Positions 1 to 9,808 of a stretch of DNA of 64,000 bases are shown piece by piece. The DNA comes from Annulohypoxylon bovei var. microspora (taxonomy: Eukaryota; Ascomycota; Sordariomycetes; Xylariales; Hypoxylaceae). A program made the translations under genes and the position numbers. The notes beneath the pieces are model-generated. The model ran no database searches. It was given only the letters and a program-made list of their open reading frames with translations, and was not told the origin of the DNA. Each line of letters begins with the position of its first letter. Positions within the stretch are counted from its first letter, which is position 1. The DNA lies in contig MU405227.1 in the NCBI GenBank assembly GCA_022836615.1, positions 186,001 to 250,000 on the forward strand, written 5' to 3'.

Positions 1-973
1 CTCTTTATCCCCTACGTGTCTAGGTACCTTGCGAATCCGGCTAATATGGAAGCAGACACCAGCTGAGAAAATTTATGACGATGGCTCACGTGAGAGACTG
101 TCTAAGAGGCCTTCCTTCTAGAGAGGGTGGCTGGCTGCTACTTCGTGGTGTCTACGAAAACGCCGCCGAGTCGTTGCTATCGGGGATTGGTTATTTTAAC
201 ATTTTAATATCGAAACAAATTTGGTAACATGTACTTGGGAGGTCAAGGTTTTAGAAACTTGAATGGTTATTTATCTTTGTTAAAGGTGATGTGACTCACA
301 TGGAGTGTTATATTCAAATGAGACATTCTTGATTATTCAACATAATCATAGGAATTTATATTTAAAGGCTGAAAAATCAACTTAGATGCCATCCAACTAT
401 GTATTTGGTGGTATACGAGTTTCACAAGTTATCAACATAGTTGTCAGAATAAATTAGGTCATGCTTGACAAATTTAAGTATTTATGATCATATGTGCATA
501 GTATTAAACCATTATATTCCAAATCACATGTGTTTATTCATTGGGTAATGACTCAGGATGAATTATGATTTCCCCCTATTCTCTACAGACCTGACTTACA
601 GCCTGATGCTTTGTCTGATCTGACAATAAAGTCGTGAACCCCCTAAATGCTTAATAATCTTGGCTAGGTACTTAAGAACAATGTTCTTGTGACTGTTATA
701 TTACAACGGCATGTACACAAAGCGAATTGTTTAATCCTATATTTGCTATGAAATAACTTGTTTGTCGTTTAACCATCTATTTTATCTTTCTGAAACTACT
801 ATTGAAATCTTCAAGTACATAAACGTTCATATTTCCTTGAGTTTTTTGCTCTCCCTTACCAAAGATCTTACAATAAAAGACCCGCGACAAGTTATATTTA
901 TTCGTACCTTGTCATTTTATAATTCCGATATTAAAGAAACTCAACTTTTACACAACACCTAACTTATTACGAA
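1..973. other. AT-rich intergenic region without recognisable gene
   Basis: The stretch is AT-rich, especially from about 190 to 960, with many stops in all frames. I see no conserved protein, tRNA or clear repeat. The last part is presumably the promoter and leader of the SKP1-like gene that starts at 974. Confidence 0.6.
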
Positions 974-1792
974 ATGTCTGCTGCCAGCACTCTTACGCTC
1001 CACGCCAATGATGGTGTCGAGGTCACCATCAGCCGCGAAGCCGCCAAGCAGTCCCAGGTTCTGCAGGACATAATGGAGGACCTCCCCGAAGAGGAGACCA
1101 GCCTCCCCATCCCCATCTCCGCAGCCTCCGGCGAGACCCTCAAGATGATCGTCGAGTGGTGCGAACATCGCGTTTCCGAGTTGGAGGATGAGACGCCCGA
1201 GAAGGAGCTGGAACAAGCTGCTGCGCTATTGGCGATTGACGTGGCCGAAGAGGAATATGAGGAGAATGAAGAATATGAGGAGAATGAGGAATATGAGGAA
1301 AGTGAGGAAAATGAGGAATTACCCGAGATGTCCGACCCTGAGACCGGTATCTACATGTCCGACACGAACGACTCTGATGCAGAATATGATCCCGACTATG
1401 TTATCCACTATGATGAAGACTATGATGAAGACTATGATGACTTTGAGGAGGATGAGTTTTGGCAGAGGCAATGGCGATGGGACGAGGGAAACTTCAAAGA
1501 ACAGGTCAGGCTTCACCGGAGGAAGGAACCCGGGGTGCCGCTCTGGGACCAAAATTTCCTTGCCACGCTCGGCCAGGCGCAACTCTGCGCCCTCATAGTA
1601 GCCGTCAACTTCATGGACGTTCCGCGCCTGCAGACCTTCGTCGCGAAGACCATCGCGAAGGCGATCAAGAACATGGAGACGGAAGAGATGAGAGTCTACT
1701 TCGGCATCGAGAACGACCTTACGACTGAGGAGGAAGAGAACATTCGCAAAGAGATGGCGTGGGCTACCTCCCTTGGCTTACCTGAGGAGTGA
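974..1792 (+). CDS. SKP1-like protein with a long acidic insert
   Basis: Intronless, 272 residues. Residues 1-90 resemble the BTB/POZ fold of Skp1 (TLHANDGVEVTISREAAKQS, then a segment ending in EWCEHR). Residues about 190-272 match the Skp1 dimerisation domain that contacts F-box proteins: WDQNFL, then ALIVAVNFMDVPRL, then YFGIENDLTTEEEENIRKE. Known family role: Skp1 bridges cullin-1 and F-box proteins in SCF ubiquitin ligases. Between the two domains sits an insert of about 90 residues made of Glu/Asp/Tyr/Asn repeats, so the protein is about 100 residues longer than usual fungal Skp1 (about 160-170). The consensus is divergent, for example ATLGQAQLCALIVA where Skp1 has a VDQGTLFELILA-type stretch. 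I read it as a lineage-specific SKP1 paralogue rather than the housekeeping copy. The ATG at 974 directly precedes the BTB strand, so the start is well supported. Confidence 0.85.
   Translation: MSAASTLTLHANDGVEVTISREAAKQSQVLQDIMEDLPEEETSLPIPISAASGETLKMIVEWCEHRVSELEDETPEKELEQAAALLAIDVAEEEYEENEEYEENEEYEESEENEELPEMSDPETGIYMSDTNDSDAEYDPDYVIHYDEDYDEDYDDFEEDEFWQRQWRWDEGNFKEQVRLHRRKEPGVPLWDQNFLATLGQAQLCALIVAVNFMDVPRLQTFVAKTIAKAIKNMETEEMRVYFGIENDLTTEEEENIRKEMAWATSLGLPEE
1251..1441 (+). repeat. In-frame tandem repeats encoding the acidic insert
   Basis: An 18-bp unit close to GARGAATATGAGGARAAT runs through 1251-1320, giving EEYEEN repeats. A second tract, based on GACTATGATGAA, covers about 1405-1441 and gives DEDY repeats. 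Both keep the frame, which suggests expansion by slippage inside a translated gene. Confidence 0.85.
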
Positions 1793-2593
1793 GCGAATTG
1801 GGCTTTTGTGAGCCGTGCCGAAGTTACCTGCTTAAGTACCTAGGTCCTAGGTAGATAGGCGCGTAAGTCGTCCTATACGAAGATACTGCAAATAAAATTA
1901 TATCTAGCATCCGTATCAGAATGTAATAAAGTCAGCTAATAAGTCAGAAGTCTTGTCGTGAATTCTTAAGTGCTAGAAATGTACCTACCTAGGTAACTTG
2001 AGGGCGTGAATACTGGAACAGTTCCTTAGCAACTAAAAAAAAAGAACAAAAATACCTAGTAATTATTTGTGTCGGCAGAATGCGAATCAAATAAGACGGT
2101 CAACACCAGCAGCTCTCACGATGAGCCAGCCGTTCTTACCCAGGTTATAAGAGCGCGCCAGCCAACATCTCGATCCATTCATTTGGCCCTTCGGATCAAA
2201 CAACACCAAACAGCGAAAGCGAGACGTTTACCAGTTCCTGTAAACGCCCCAACAACCCCAATAGCTCTCGCAACGAGCCAGCCGTTTCTTTTACACATAT
2301 TGTAAAAGCGACCCAGTCAACAAATGGTCAACGAGTTTTAGATCTCAATCAAAGATCACTCGTCACCGACCTTCCCAAGGCACCATTTTAGTCAACAATT
2401 CAGTTGCCTAAACTCACAGACCTACCAGTTCAACAGGTCTCTCAATTTAAACCCAGGATCTACATCCTGACAGATCTTAACCAACAACAATAACAAAATC
2501 GTCGACCATACCATCGACGTACTAAAACACCACGCTAAACAGCGAAAGCGGGACGATTACCAATTTCCTGTAAACGCACCAACGTCCCTCACG
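1793..2593. repeat. Intergenic spacer and leader with a duplicated two-part block
   Basis: Segment a (AGCTCTC..GAGCCAGCCGTT) occurs at 2111-2167 and, diverged, at 2263-2321. Segment b (AAACAGCGAAAGCG..CCTGTAAACGC) occurs at 2206-2255 and 2535-2584. The order a-b-a-b indicates an old tandem duplication of the region just upstream of the gene at 2594. Short palindromic CCTAGGTA-type words occur at 1836-1854 and 1981-1995. No coding function is evident. Confidence 0.65.
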
Positions 2594-3034
2594 ATGGCAG
2601 ACCTCGAGCAATCCCCAACGCCCGCCAAAAGCGAACCCCACGTCGAGCCTTCCTCGCTACCTGCCAAGTCACGTACGGAATGTGAAAACTGCCACGAACA
2701 GTTCAAGTCACGCAGCAAGCTCATGAAACACGTCTACTCTAAAGAATGCCTTGAGTCAACTGGCAAACCGTCGACCAAACTATCGACGAACCAAGAGATA
2801 GAGACGTTAAAAGCAGAAGTCGCCATGCTACGCGATGAAGTTGCTACCCTACGCAACGAACTGGAGAAGGCCCACAGCGACCATCATGATGAACTAGAGA
2901 AGTTTCGCAGCGAGCAGCGCAAGAAGCAAATCGAGTTCCACGTTATGATGGCTGGTGAGGCAAAGGGTTCTGAGTATGCCGACGAGCTGGCTGCTAAGTA
3001 TTCAGACGAGCTAGCTCGCATCAATAAGCCTTGA
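2594..3034 (+). CDS. Small C2HC zinc-finger / coiled-coil protein
   Basis: 146 residues, intronless. Residues about 30-52 contain CENCHEQFKSRSKLMKHVYS followed by KEC, a C-x2-C-x12-H-x5-C arrangement like a single classical zinc finger ending in Cys. Residues about 66-110 form a strong heptad-like coiled coil (EIETLKAEVAMLRDEVATLR). The rest is hydrophilic and there is no signal peptide. I do not recognise a named family; a DNA- or RNA-binding dimer is possible but unproven. The leader carries the duplicated block at 2111-2584. It may be a retroelement- or lineage-derived small protein; the reading frame with its finger and coiled coil argues that it is a real gene. Confidence 0.6.
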   Translation: MADLEQSPTPAKSEPHVEPSSLPAKSRTECENCHEQFKSRSKLMKHVYSKECLESTGKPSTKLSTNQEIETLKAEVAMLRDEVATLRNELEKAHSDHHDELEKFRSEQRKKQIEFHVMMAGEAKGSEYADELAAKYSDELARINKP

Positions 3035-3204
3035 ATCTGGCAAGCCGACGAGCTTCACGAGAAGGGATATCGAGAATTGAGGACAACTCCGATGGGAAAG
3101 GAAGTGATGTGGATACTGGAACGGTTATTTAGGTAATCCAAGTAGCTTTCAATAGATCCTAATACATCAACGATCAAGCATGTATTCCACTTAGTCTAAC
3201 AGGT

Positions 3205-3742
3205 ATTACAATGAGTGATGCTAGATCCAGATTGGTTTTTTTCCTTGCGTACAGATTGGTTTTTTCTATCAGCTGGCGACACTCCGCCACCTATTTTAGT
3301 AGCATGTATGTCTCAGCCAGTTTGACTTGTCCACCTATATATATCTAATTGTTTCTTTACAACGGTGATATAGGTAGTCTCTCTTCCCTTGTTCCTTATA
3401 ATCTTAAGATGTCTAATACAAACACCACCAGCTTAGGCACTGCGAGCGCCGCCGCCGCAGCGTCACCCCCAGTAGAAGATTGTATCGTAGCGAGGCCATA
3501 TACCGTGCTTCGTCTACCGCAAAGGCAACAACAACGTCTTGTTATATTAGAAGATTATGGATAATAAGTTAGATCTTAGTAATTTATACCTTTTAAAAAA
3601 AAACGTGGGGTGGCAGGCAAGTCAAACTGGTTGAGACATATATGCTGCTAAAATAGGTGGCGGAGTGTCGCCAGCTGATAGAAAAAACCAATCTGTACGC
3701 AAGGAAAAAAACCAATCTGGATCTAGCATCACTCATTACAAT
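3205..3742. mobile_element. Non-autonomous DNA transposon (MITE-like) with 117-bp TIRs and 8-bp TSD
   Basis: The element spans 3213-3734 (522 bp). Its first 117 bp (3213-3329) and last 117 bp (3618-3734) are inverted copies with only a few mismatches near the inner end, and the outer sequence is GAGTGATGCTAGATCC. The 8-bp word ATTACAAT flanks it directly on both sides (3205-3212 and 3735-3742), an exact target-site duplication. An 8-bp TSD with an AGTG-containing end is typical of hAT elements; the long inverted repeats would also fit a foldback or Mutator-like derivative. Each arm holds two copies of AGATTGGTTTTTT. The interior has no transposase, only a 51-codon frame at 3409-3564 rich in Ala and Gln that I do not recognise. 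Confidence 0.9.
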
Positions 3743-4343
3743 AGTAGATACAACGGACTGCGGATTACATACTTGATCTTACAAATGTGAAAAGTGGAGC
3801 CCGGGACCGGAGCCGGAGTGGGCCTGTCCGGGTCGCCTAATTGAGGAAACTACTAGGTACTCGTACATCTGTAGTCAGGAGACTAGAAAGCAGTAATAAG
3901 GTCAAGAAAAAATCATAAGGCTTATCTTGATATTTGTAAATGCTGATCGTTTTTTTTTTCGGTGGGTTTTTGCGACAGAGGGAGGCATATCTATCTGCTA
4001 AAAGTTGCGAATCTTGCAAGGAAAAGGGGTATCACCAACATTAAAGCCCATAATTAAAGCCATCATGAACGGCCGAGATGGGCTTATAGAATGAGTTTAT
4101 CAATAGAATGGTCATAAAAAATAGTTATTTCTTTACTATGAGATGAAATTATTCGAGGTACCCTCCGATCACAAGCCCTCGTATTCCTTACTATCAATTA
4201 CGTATGTGGCGTTGGTACGTGCGGCATCTACCCATATCTCGCACTCCTCATTCGCCCCGCCCGTGACTTACTTAGAACTGATCACCTAACGCCTCACTAA
4301 AAATGTTTTCACTCTAGGAAGCCACAGTGCCACACGATCTACT
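3743..4343. other. Intergenic region, 3' side of the FAS alpha gene
   Basis: No gene is visible. I translated the minus strand here for a missing phosphopantetheinyl transferase domain of the neighbouring FAS alpha and found nothing resembling it. The segment should contain the FAS alpha 3' end. Confidence 0.6.
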
Positions 4344-7300
4344 TCACCCAAACCTCGCAGATGCATCCACCAAAGCCTCAAGCTTGCGAGCCTTCGGATA
4401 AGGCGCGTCATCCTTCAACACGACCAGACTTCCCCCGTAGAACGTATTCTGGAAATGTTGCTTTGCCCTGAAGTACCGCCGCTCGCGAAGACGACAGTAC
4501 TCGTCATACCGCTCCTCGCCAATCGTCGCGAACACAAACTTGGGGTGCACGCCGAGCGCCTGCGCGCCCTTCTGGCCGAAGCCGAAGCTCGTCACGCTGA
4601 ACGCGTTGACCTCTTGGACATTGATCGTCCGACTGGGAAAGACGAGGTTCTCCCACGGCTCGAGCGCGGCGTCGACGTTGTCCGCGTTGCGATTGCCGGG
4701 GACCGCGCCCGCCTCGAGGATCTGGCAGCACCCGTTCAGCATCCAGGCCGCGGCCGCGCCCTTGGGGTGGCCGGTGAGGTGCTTCTGGCACACGGCCAGG
4801 GCCGCGTTGCCGGGCGTGCGGCCCAGCTGGCGGAGCTGGCGGTGCAGCACCTCGACCTCGTTCTTCTCGTTGAGGTCCGTCGACGTGCCGTGCAGCGACA
4901 CCACGCCGACGTCGTCGGCCGTGAGGCCCCACACCGCGAGCGCGCCCCGCAGCGGCGAGACGCGCGCGTCGTGCGTCCAGAACGCGTTGCCGAATCTGCG
5001 CCGCGCTTCTCTCTCCTCACGCTGCGCGGCGAGCTGGGCTTCGTCGACAAGCTCGTCGGATTCTGATAACGGTCCGAAGAGCTCTTGTCGCTCGCGGATG
5101 GACTTTAGGGCGTGTTCGAGAAGCCGCCTCCGGTAGCCGATGTCTAACAGTGGCGACGAGCCGAGACTGGGGCTTTCACGCACGTTGACCATGATGCCCT
5201 TCCCGGGGGCGGGGACCGATCGGCCGGTGCCGTCGCTCGCGGTCTGTACGTGCGCGACGATGGACCGGATGGGTAGGCCTAATTCCAAGGCTATCTTGGC
5301 GCTGGTGAGCAGCTGCATGCCACAGCCTTCCGACTCGACAAATCCTTTTCTGGACGAAGCGCACGGGCGAGAGGTCTCGTGCGGCGCGCGGCCGCGTTCG
5401 AGGTCGGCCATGCTGTTGTTCGTCGCTTTCATATTGGCGAATTCCGCCGACGTGTCCTGGGTCATGTCGTCGAAGCCTCCGACTAGGCAGATCTTCGCGC
5501 CGCCGCTGGTGATGAGGTCGTAGCCCTGGTTGAGCGACTCGAGCGCCGTGGCGCAAGCCCCGACGGGGGTTCTGGTCGGGCCGGCCGAGGACATGAGAAG
5601 CATGTTCAACCAGGCGCCTGTCGTGTTGATGAACACTTCGGCTAAGATGTCGCTTTGCACCGGACGGTCGAGGTATCTTTGGCGATACAGCTTCTGCAAG
5701 GATTGGCCACCGCCCATGCCCGACCCTACGCAGTTGGCGAGTTCCGCGACGTGGATAGTCTTGTACAACTCGTACACGTCTGTGATGCCGGCAGATAGGA
5801 AGGTCTCCGCGGCGCATACGAGCGCCATCTGCGTGCACCGGTCCACGCTCTCGCAGAGATCTGGCGGGAGCCCGTATATCGTCGGATCCCAGCCTGTCGG
5901 GAGTTGGCCGCCCACGATCCTATCGAAGACCCTTGCTTTGGGCACCATCAGGGTGGCGCCCTTTCTAACCCGTACCGCGAATTGGTCGCTCTTCGCTATC
6001 TGCTTGATCTCGACCTTGTCGCCGTGTTCTCGCACGAACTCCATGGCCGTGTCGAAAGACGCGGTAAAGGGCTCCAGGTCGTGTTGGACGATCACTTCTT
6101 GCAGGAATTGCTTGCTGTCTCGGTTCGGGTGGTCCAACGCGCTTGGTTCGATCAGTCGTAGTCCCGCGTGCTCCAGTATCTGTTTCTCGTACTTCGCCTT
6201 TACCTCGTGGTCGTGAACAGGCGCGCCGGTGGCTGTGTCGATCCATGCCGGTGCAGCCCCGTTAGTTGGAGGGGCTGGCTTTGGGTTATGTTTTATGAGC
6301 CCAGTCATCCAGGCGAGCTCGATACAACCTTGGATTGAGAGTTCTCCTTTGAGCTCCATCTCCCATCTCGTCCGCGAGTTACCCCATGGTCCAATTTCAG
6401 CAAAGCCGACTACGACCACTACTGATTCCAGATCGGCCATGCCGTCGAGTTTGGAATTCAAAGATTTTATCTTGGCATTGTAGTCTGGAAGTGCCGGGAA
6501 GCCAAGCTCGAGATCAACTAGAGATGACGCGGGTAGCGTTGCGTTCGACTGAGGTGAAGTCACAGGTTTGCCTCGAACAGCGCTCTCATCAAGAGCTTCT
6601 TCATCAGCGAGGGCACGTCTGATTTCTTCGTCCTGGCGCATAGAATCCCTTATTCCGGCGATGAATGCTGCTAGCTCAGGATCGCTTCCCATGCCCCCGC
6701 TGAGATCTGCCAAGAGGCATTCAGTCTGACAGATCGACACAACAGGATCAGACATGAGTCCTATTATAAGCCTGCCCATCTCTTCGGTTGAAAACGTAGT
6801 CACGCCACGCTTAGCAATCTCTTCTGCGATCGCGTCGTTCGCCGCCATTAGGCCTGTGCCTCGAGTCCAGCCAATGATGACGCCACAAAGGCAGAGATAG
6901 TCGCTCCAGCTTTCGGAGGACCACTTGTTTAACAGTGCCATGAGACCGATCTTAGATTCAGAATACAGGCCGTCATTCCCAAAGGTGCCGTGATTGGGGG
7001 AAAGGGGTAAGAGGACCTGCGCCGGCCTCGTCCGAGAGCCGCGCGACTCCTTCGCAACTTTGACGGCACCCATGATTCTTAGGACATTTGTCAACATTGC
7101 CCTATGCGCAAGCTCGGACTTGGAATCAATATTATCGATTTCGCGGCCTTTCTCCGCCAGCGCTGCGAAAGGAATGATGAAGTCGAGATCCCATCCGAGA
7201 CCGTTTGCCGAGTCGTATATGTGGGTAATTAGGTTCTCTATATCCTGCTTGCTTCCCTGATTACACGGAAGAACAACGAGCCTAGATCCGTTGGCACCGT

Positions 7301-9106
7301 GGTTCGCGAATATCTTCTGGTAAATGGGACCGGCTTCCGGCATGGCTCTGCTGGTTGTTACTAGAACCCTGGCTCCTCCCTGGAGAAGCGATTGAAGAAG
7401 GACGATGCCAATTGAATTCGGACCCGCGCCAGTAAGGAGGACATCTTTACCGGCGAACATATTCGTTTTGGTAGGGCCATCTAGGTTCATGAGGGTCGTT
7501 AGTTGTTGATTAGGAGTCCACGAAGTTCCTTTTCTCCTAAGTATATGGGGAGATTTGGTTGACTTCAACTCGTCTTCTAGTTGTTGGCTCGGATTCGAGA
7601 GAGTAAAGTCGAGTGGTATACTTTGATAAGGGGTTTGCGATTTGTTGCTGATGGGATTGGCAGCATTGGGGCTGAGCTTGTCCAGCATACTTTTGATTCC
7701 TTCAACCCCCCTATGCTCTGATGAAGAACTCTTGCTAAGCAGATATTGCCTGGCCCTTTCGAGTCTACTGCTGGCTCTGTTCCTAAGGCCATTAATAGCT
7801 GATTCGAAGTCGTGTTGACTTGTATTATTCTCTAAGAGTTTGTAATATTCGTCGAGAAGGTCGACATGGCTCCAGTTCCAGACTGAGTCGTACGACCGCT
7901 GGTGATCAGCCTTGAAAATTGGTTTGATACCATTACAGAAATCCTCGCCCAATTCTTTTTCGTAAGTGTCAAGTTTGTCTTGGATTTCTGCCGAATCATC
8001 GCTGGTGGCTGAAGGTGTTGAAGACTCATCATCATCAGAAAGAAGAGCTGCTATCTTTCTTCTTAATTGCGAGTGCTCATCACGAAGCTGTTGCACTATC
8101 TTGGAGTCAAGCATTGTCTGCTGCGGACCTGCTGCAGCGGTGCTTCTCTGCCTAGATAGCCCTGCATTGTCCAGGTACCCCTGAGCGATGCTGTCAAAGA
8201 ACGATTCAGCATCTTCGTTCTTCTTTAACCTTGCTGATGGCTGTTGACCGAGCGCAATTAGGAGAACTGCGTCTTGCCTCCCAGAAGCGAGGCCCCATTT
8301 GTCGCCTAGATAAGATCTAGCAGATATGAGGTCGAAGGAACCCGGCATCTTTGACCCGATCATCTTTTCGATCCTGGTGCGTAAACACTTCTTCAATTTC
8401 CCGTCGTATGTGTTCTGAATCGTCAAAGCGATCTCCTTCAGGGGCACATTCTCGACGTCATCTGCTAATGGTCCAAACTCTTCCAACATATCCCCTATTA
8501 TCTCATTTTGTACTATCGACCTTCCTCCTGAAATAGCCTTTATGCTATCGTCGAGTTTGATATCTGAAGCTGACTTCTTTAGGCTGCTCGCGATAAGTGC
8601 TTTGACTGACTCTAATGCAGTAACTGGGACGTCTATAATCGGCGAATCTGATTTTGTAGGCGGTGCTATCTGAGCGACGGGCGCTTCCGGGGTAGGCTTG
8701 CTCGCGTCAGGGACTAGCACCGGACTGCTCTCTGGCTTTTGTCTCTCTGTTACCTCTAACTCTGCAGGCGGTACATCGTAACGGAGATCATCATAATTGG
8801 CACTAGTCGAAAGAAGAGACCGCTTGATCCCATTTACTGCGTCGGAATCGAGGTTGAATTGGCCCAGAGTCTTCTTTGCCATACTAAGAAGAGTAGGAGA
8901 TGGGCCAAACTCGACTAATTTCTCTACGTTGACTTTGTCGAAGAGAATACTTTGAGTTTCTGACCACCGCACCGGCATGGCGAATTGATATCTATTCTCA
9001 TTTGTTATAATTCATCATCCTCGAAATTTAAAAGAACGGCAACTTACGCCAACAACTCCGTAAGGAGCACATGAGCAAGCTCTTGCTCATGCTTCTGGAG
9101 CCCCAT
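4344..9106 (-). CDS. Fatty acid synthase alpha subunit lacking the PPTase domain
   Basis: Two exons: 9106-9048 and 8991-4344, with a 56-bp intron (donor GTAAGT, acceptor ATAG); 1568 residues. The short first exon (MGLQKHEQELAHVLLTELLA) continues as YQFAMPVRW, exactly as in fungal FAS alpha. Domains in order: C-terminal piece of the malonyl/palmitoyl transferase; acyl carrier domain with Ser178 in GGRSIVQNEIIGDM; structural helices; ketoreductase with TGAGPNSIG and YSESK; ketosynthase with Cys1166 in PVGACATALES and histidines in SLHGTST and QKHLTGHPKG. The protein ends at residue 1568 just after the ketosynthase, where primary-metabolism homologues of about 1850-1890 residues continue into a phosphopantetheinyl transferase. 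This shorter layout is known from secondary-metabolite FAS alpha subunits such as those of the sterigmatocystin type. It shares a promoter with FAS beta. Role by inference: a dedicated acyl-CoA supply for the cluster. Confidence 0.93.
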
Positions 9107-9808
9107 CTTGAATATTTCGCTATTAAGCGTGTGAAAGTTGCTCTGCGATGTAAAGCATACGCACCGCGCCCATGGAAAAGAATAGGGGTATAGTTATCCT
9201 ATCTCTTTAACAGCAAGAAAGAAATGTGACAAGAAAGATGAATTCAATTCAACTTGTTACGACAGAAAATCTACAATACTCTTGTGGAAGTAGGCAATTG
9301 ATCTACTACTCATGGCGTTTCCTTTTGACGGTCTTCTGGGCCCAATGTCGCGACATCCCCAATTCCCTGAATCCCCAAATCCTGCAATCCCTTATTCCGG
9401 TGACACGGCGTTGGCAAACACCCAAATCTCAACATTTCAGTACTACAATCGTCCTGTAATCCCGCATTCCAGTCATTTACAAGCCTAGCCTTTGGATGTT
9501 TTTGATTGCGCCTGGTAGGGTCAGACGAAGCTCAAACCCATTTCTAAGATCTTGTATCCCTCTCTCTGGGATCAATGCTATATGCGCTTTTCTACAACGA
9601 TATCAACGACTCATCCAAAAGATCATTCTTATGTCGACCTAGCGAATGCGAAATTCCATTTGCTTACTTGTTTCATTTCTATCTTACAAGCGCTGAGGTG
9701 GCATGTACCTAGCCGGCGATCTTGAATTTTCTCATCAGCGATTGCTATAATCTAGCACAAGAGTTAAAGTCAGAAAATAAATAAGCAACACTACTTGGAA
9801 TCATAGTC
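9107..9808. promoter_or_regulatory. Bidirectional promoter between FAS alpha and FAS beta
   Basis: The 702-bp spacer separates the two divergent FAS starts, an arrangement that favours equal expression of both subunits. At 9353-9400 an ATCCC/ATTCC box recurs about every 7-9 bp, and a further copy lies at 9453-9470. The words CCTGCAATCC (9381-9390) and CCCGCATTCC (9461-9470) recur exactly in other intergenic regions of the cluster. Confidence 0.7.

Noticed and set aside
3409..3564. 51-codon frame inside the hAT-like element as a gene
   Set aside because: Too short, low complexity and unrecognised; kept only as a note within the element.
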